Below, in pieces: positions 22,356 to 22,745 of a stretch of DNA of 22,745 bases. The first letter of the stretch is position 1; every line of letters starts with the position of its first letter. Both the position numbers and the translations under genes were made by a program. Source of the stretch: a virus; IMG/VR virus record IMGVR_UViG_3300033148_007178, positions 1 through 22,745 of that record, one strand, 5' to 3'. The notes under the pieces were generated by a model. The model worked only from the letters and a program-made list of their open reading frames with translations, ran no database searches and was not told where the DNA came from.

Positions 22356-22745
22356 ATGGCAAAACGAACTCGACCTGGAGTCTATGTTACTATAACTCCT
22401 GAAGGGCTTTTGACTGCTAATGAAGCTGCGAGAGGTATAATCGCTATACTGGGCACAAGTTCAAGGGGAAATGATGAACCGACTTTGGTTGGCAGTTATA
22501 CAGAAGCAAGAGAAGAATTTGGCGAACAAGCCGATGATTTGACACTAATGAAAGCTGTAGAATTGGCGTTTATGGGTGGCGGCGGTAGTCTTCTACTGTT
22601 ACGAGTTGGAGATACAAAAGCTACAATTAATTTACAGGATTCGACACCAGATACGCTTATCACTCTGACAGCAAAAGAAAGTGGCGATTGGGCTACTTCT
22701 TTATTGAAAGTCGCATATGTCGCATCTACGAAAACATTGACTATA
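22356..22745 (+). CDS. Contractile tail sheath protein, partial (3' end beyond right edge)
   Basis: Hand-translated: ATG 22356 gives 130 residues to the window end with no stop. The product starts MAKRTRPGVYVTITPEG; then AARGIIAILGTSSRGND (about 27-43), PTLVGSYTEAREEFGE (about 46-61) and LMKAVELAFMGGGGSLLLLRVG (about 67-88). This order (R.PGVYV, an IAILG.S.RG strand, a PtlV.S...A...FG segment and a G...LL.LRV strand) is the N-terminal signature of myovirus sheath proteins. The sheath surrounds the tail tube and contracts at infection, so the virus has myovirus morphology. AAAGGTGA precedes the ATG by 6 nt. Confidence 0.82.
   Translation, partial: MAKRTRPGVYVTITPEGLLTANEAARGIIAILGTSSRGNDEPTLVGSYTEAREEFGEQADDLTLMKAVELAFMGGGGSLLLLRVGDTKATINLQDSTPDTLITLTAKESGDWATSLLKVAYVASTKTLTI

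Overview
The window reads as part of the genome of a tailed double-stranded DNA virus (Caudoviricetes) of an archaeon, with a contractile tail (myovirus). The virus assignment rests on a head and neck gene series in the usual order: small terminase candidate, large terminase, portal, prohead protease, scaffold, decoration protein, HK97-fold major capsid protein, head-tail connectors and the start of a tail sheath gene. The archaeal assignment rests on TATA boxes 25-26 nt upstream of start codons at three transcription units (leaderless promoters), Shine-Dalgarno sites of the GGAGGTGA type inside operons, and an archaeal-style TnpB. I cannot name the host. No integrase, tRNA gene, rRNA gene or CRISPR array was seen.

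Left block (1-5595, minus strand): a compact leftward set of small genes, mostly of unknown function. It holds an unlisted 49-residue zinc ribbon, an acidic protein, a CxxCxYW mini-protein, a double zinc-ribbon protein, a RuvC-like Holliday-junction resolvase with a long C-terminal extension, a winged-helix regulator, and a gene that runs off the left edge. CCGG tetranucleotides are strikingly dense here.

Middle block (5596-7791): an AT-rich control region with repeated TTTTGACAAAA palindromes, a small doubtful ORF, a stand-alone TnpB gene on the minus strand, and a 466-nt noncoding stretch rich in short palindromes. The promoter of the rightward genes lies at its right end.

Right block (7792-22745, plus strand): the virion morphogenesis operon. 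Between portal and protease, where many phages carry a MuF-type minor head protein, sits a 1213-residue fusion: a polymerase-beta-type nucleotidyltransferase, a D12-class adenine methyltransferase, an ATP-dependent DNA ligase and a LigD-type 3'-phosphoesterase-like domain. The next gene, the prohead protease, also carries phosphoesterase-like modules at its N-terminus. The DNA-end-processing domains are thus fused into, or coupled to, the capsid maturation cassette. I infer that these enzymes may be packaged in the head and act on virion DNA ends during packaging or after entry. This is the most unusual system in the window. An internal promoter before the scaffold gene and a hairpin with a T-rich tract right after the major capsid gene suggest that scaffold, decoration and capsid genes form a separately boosted unit.
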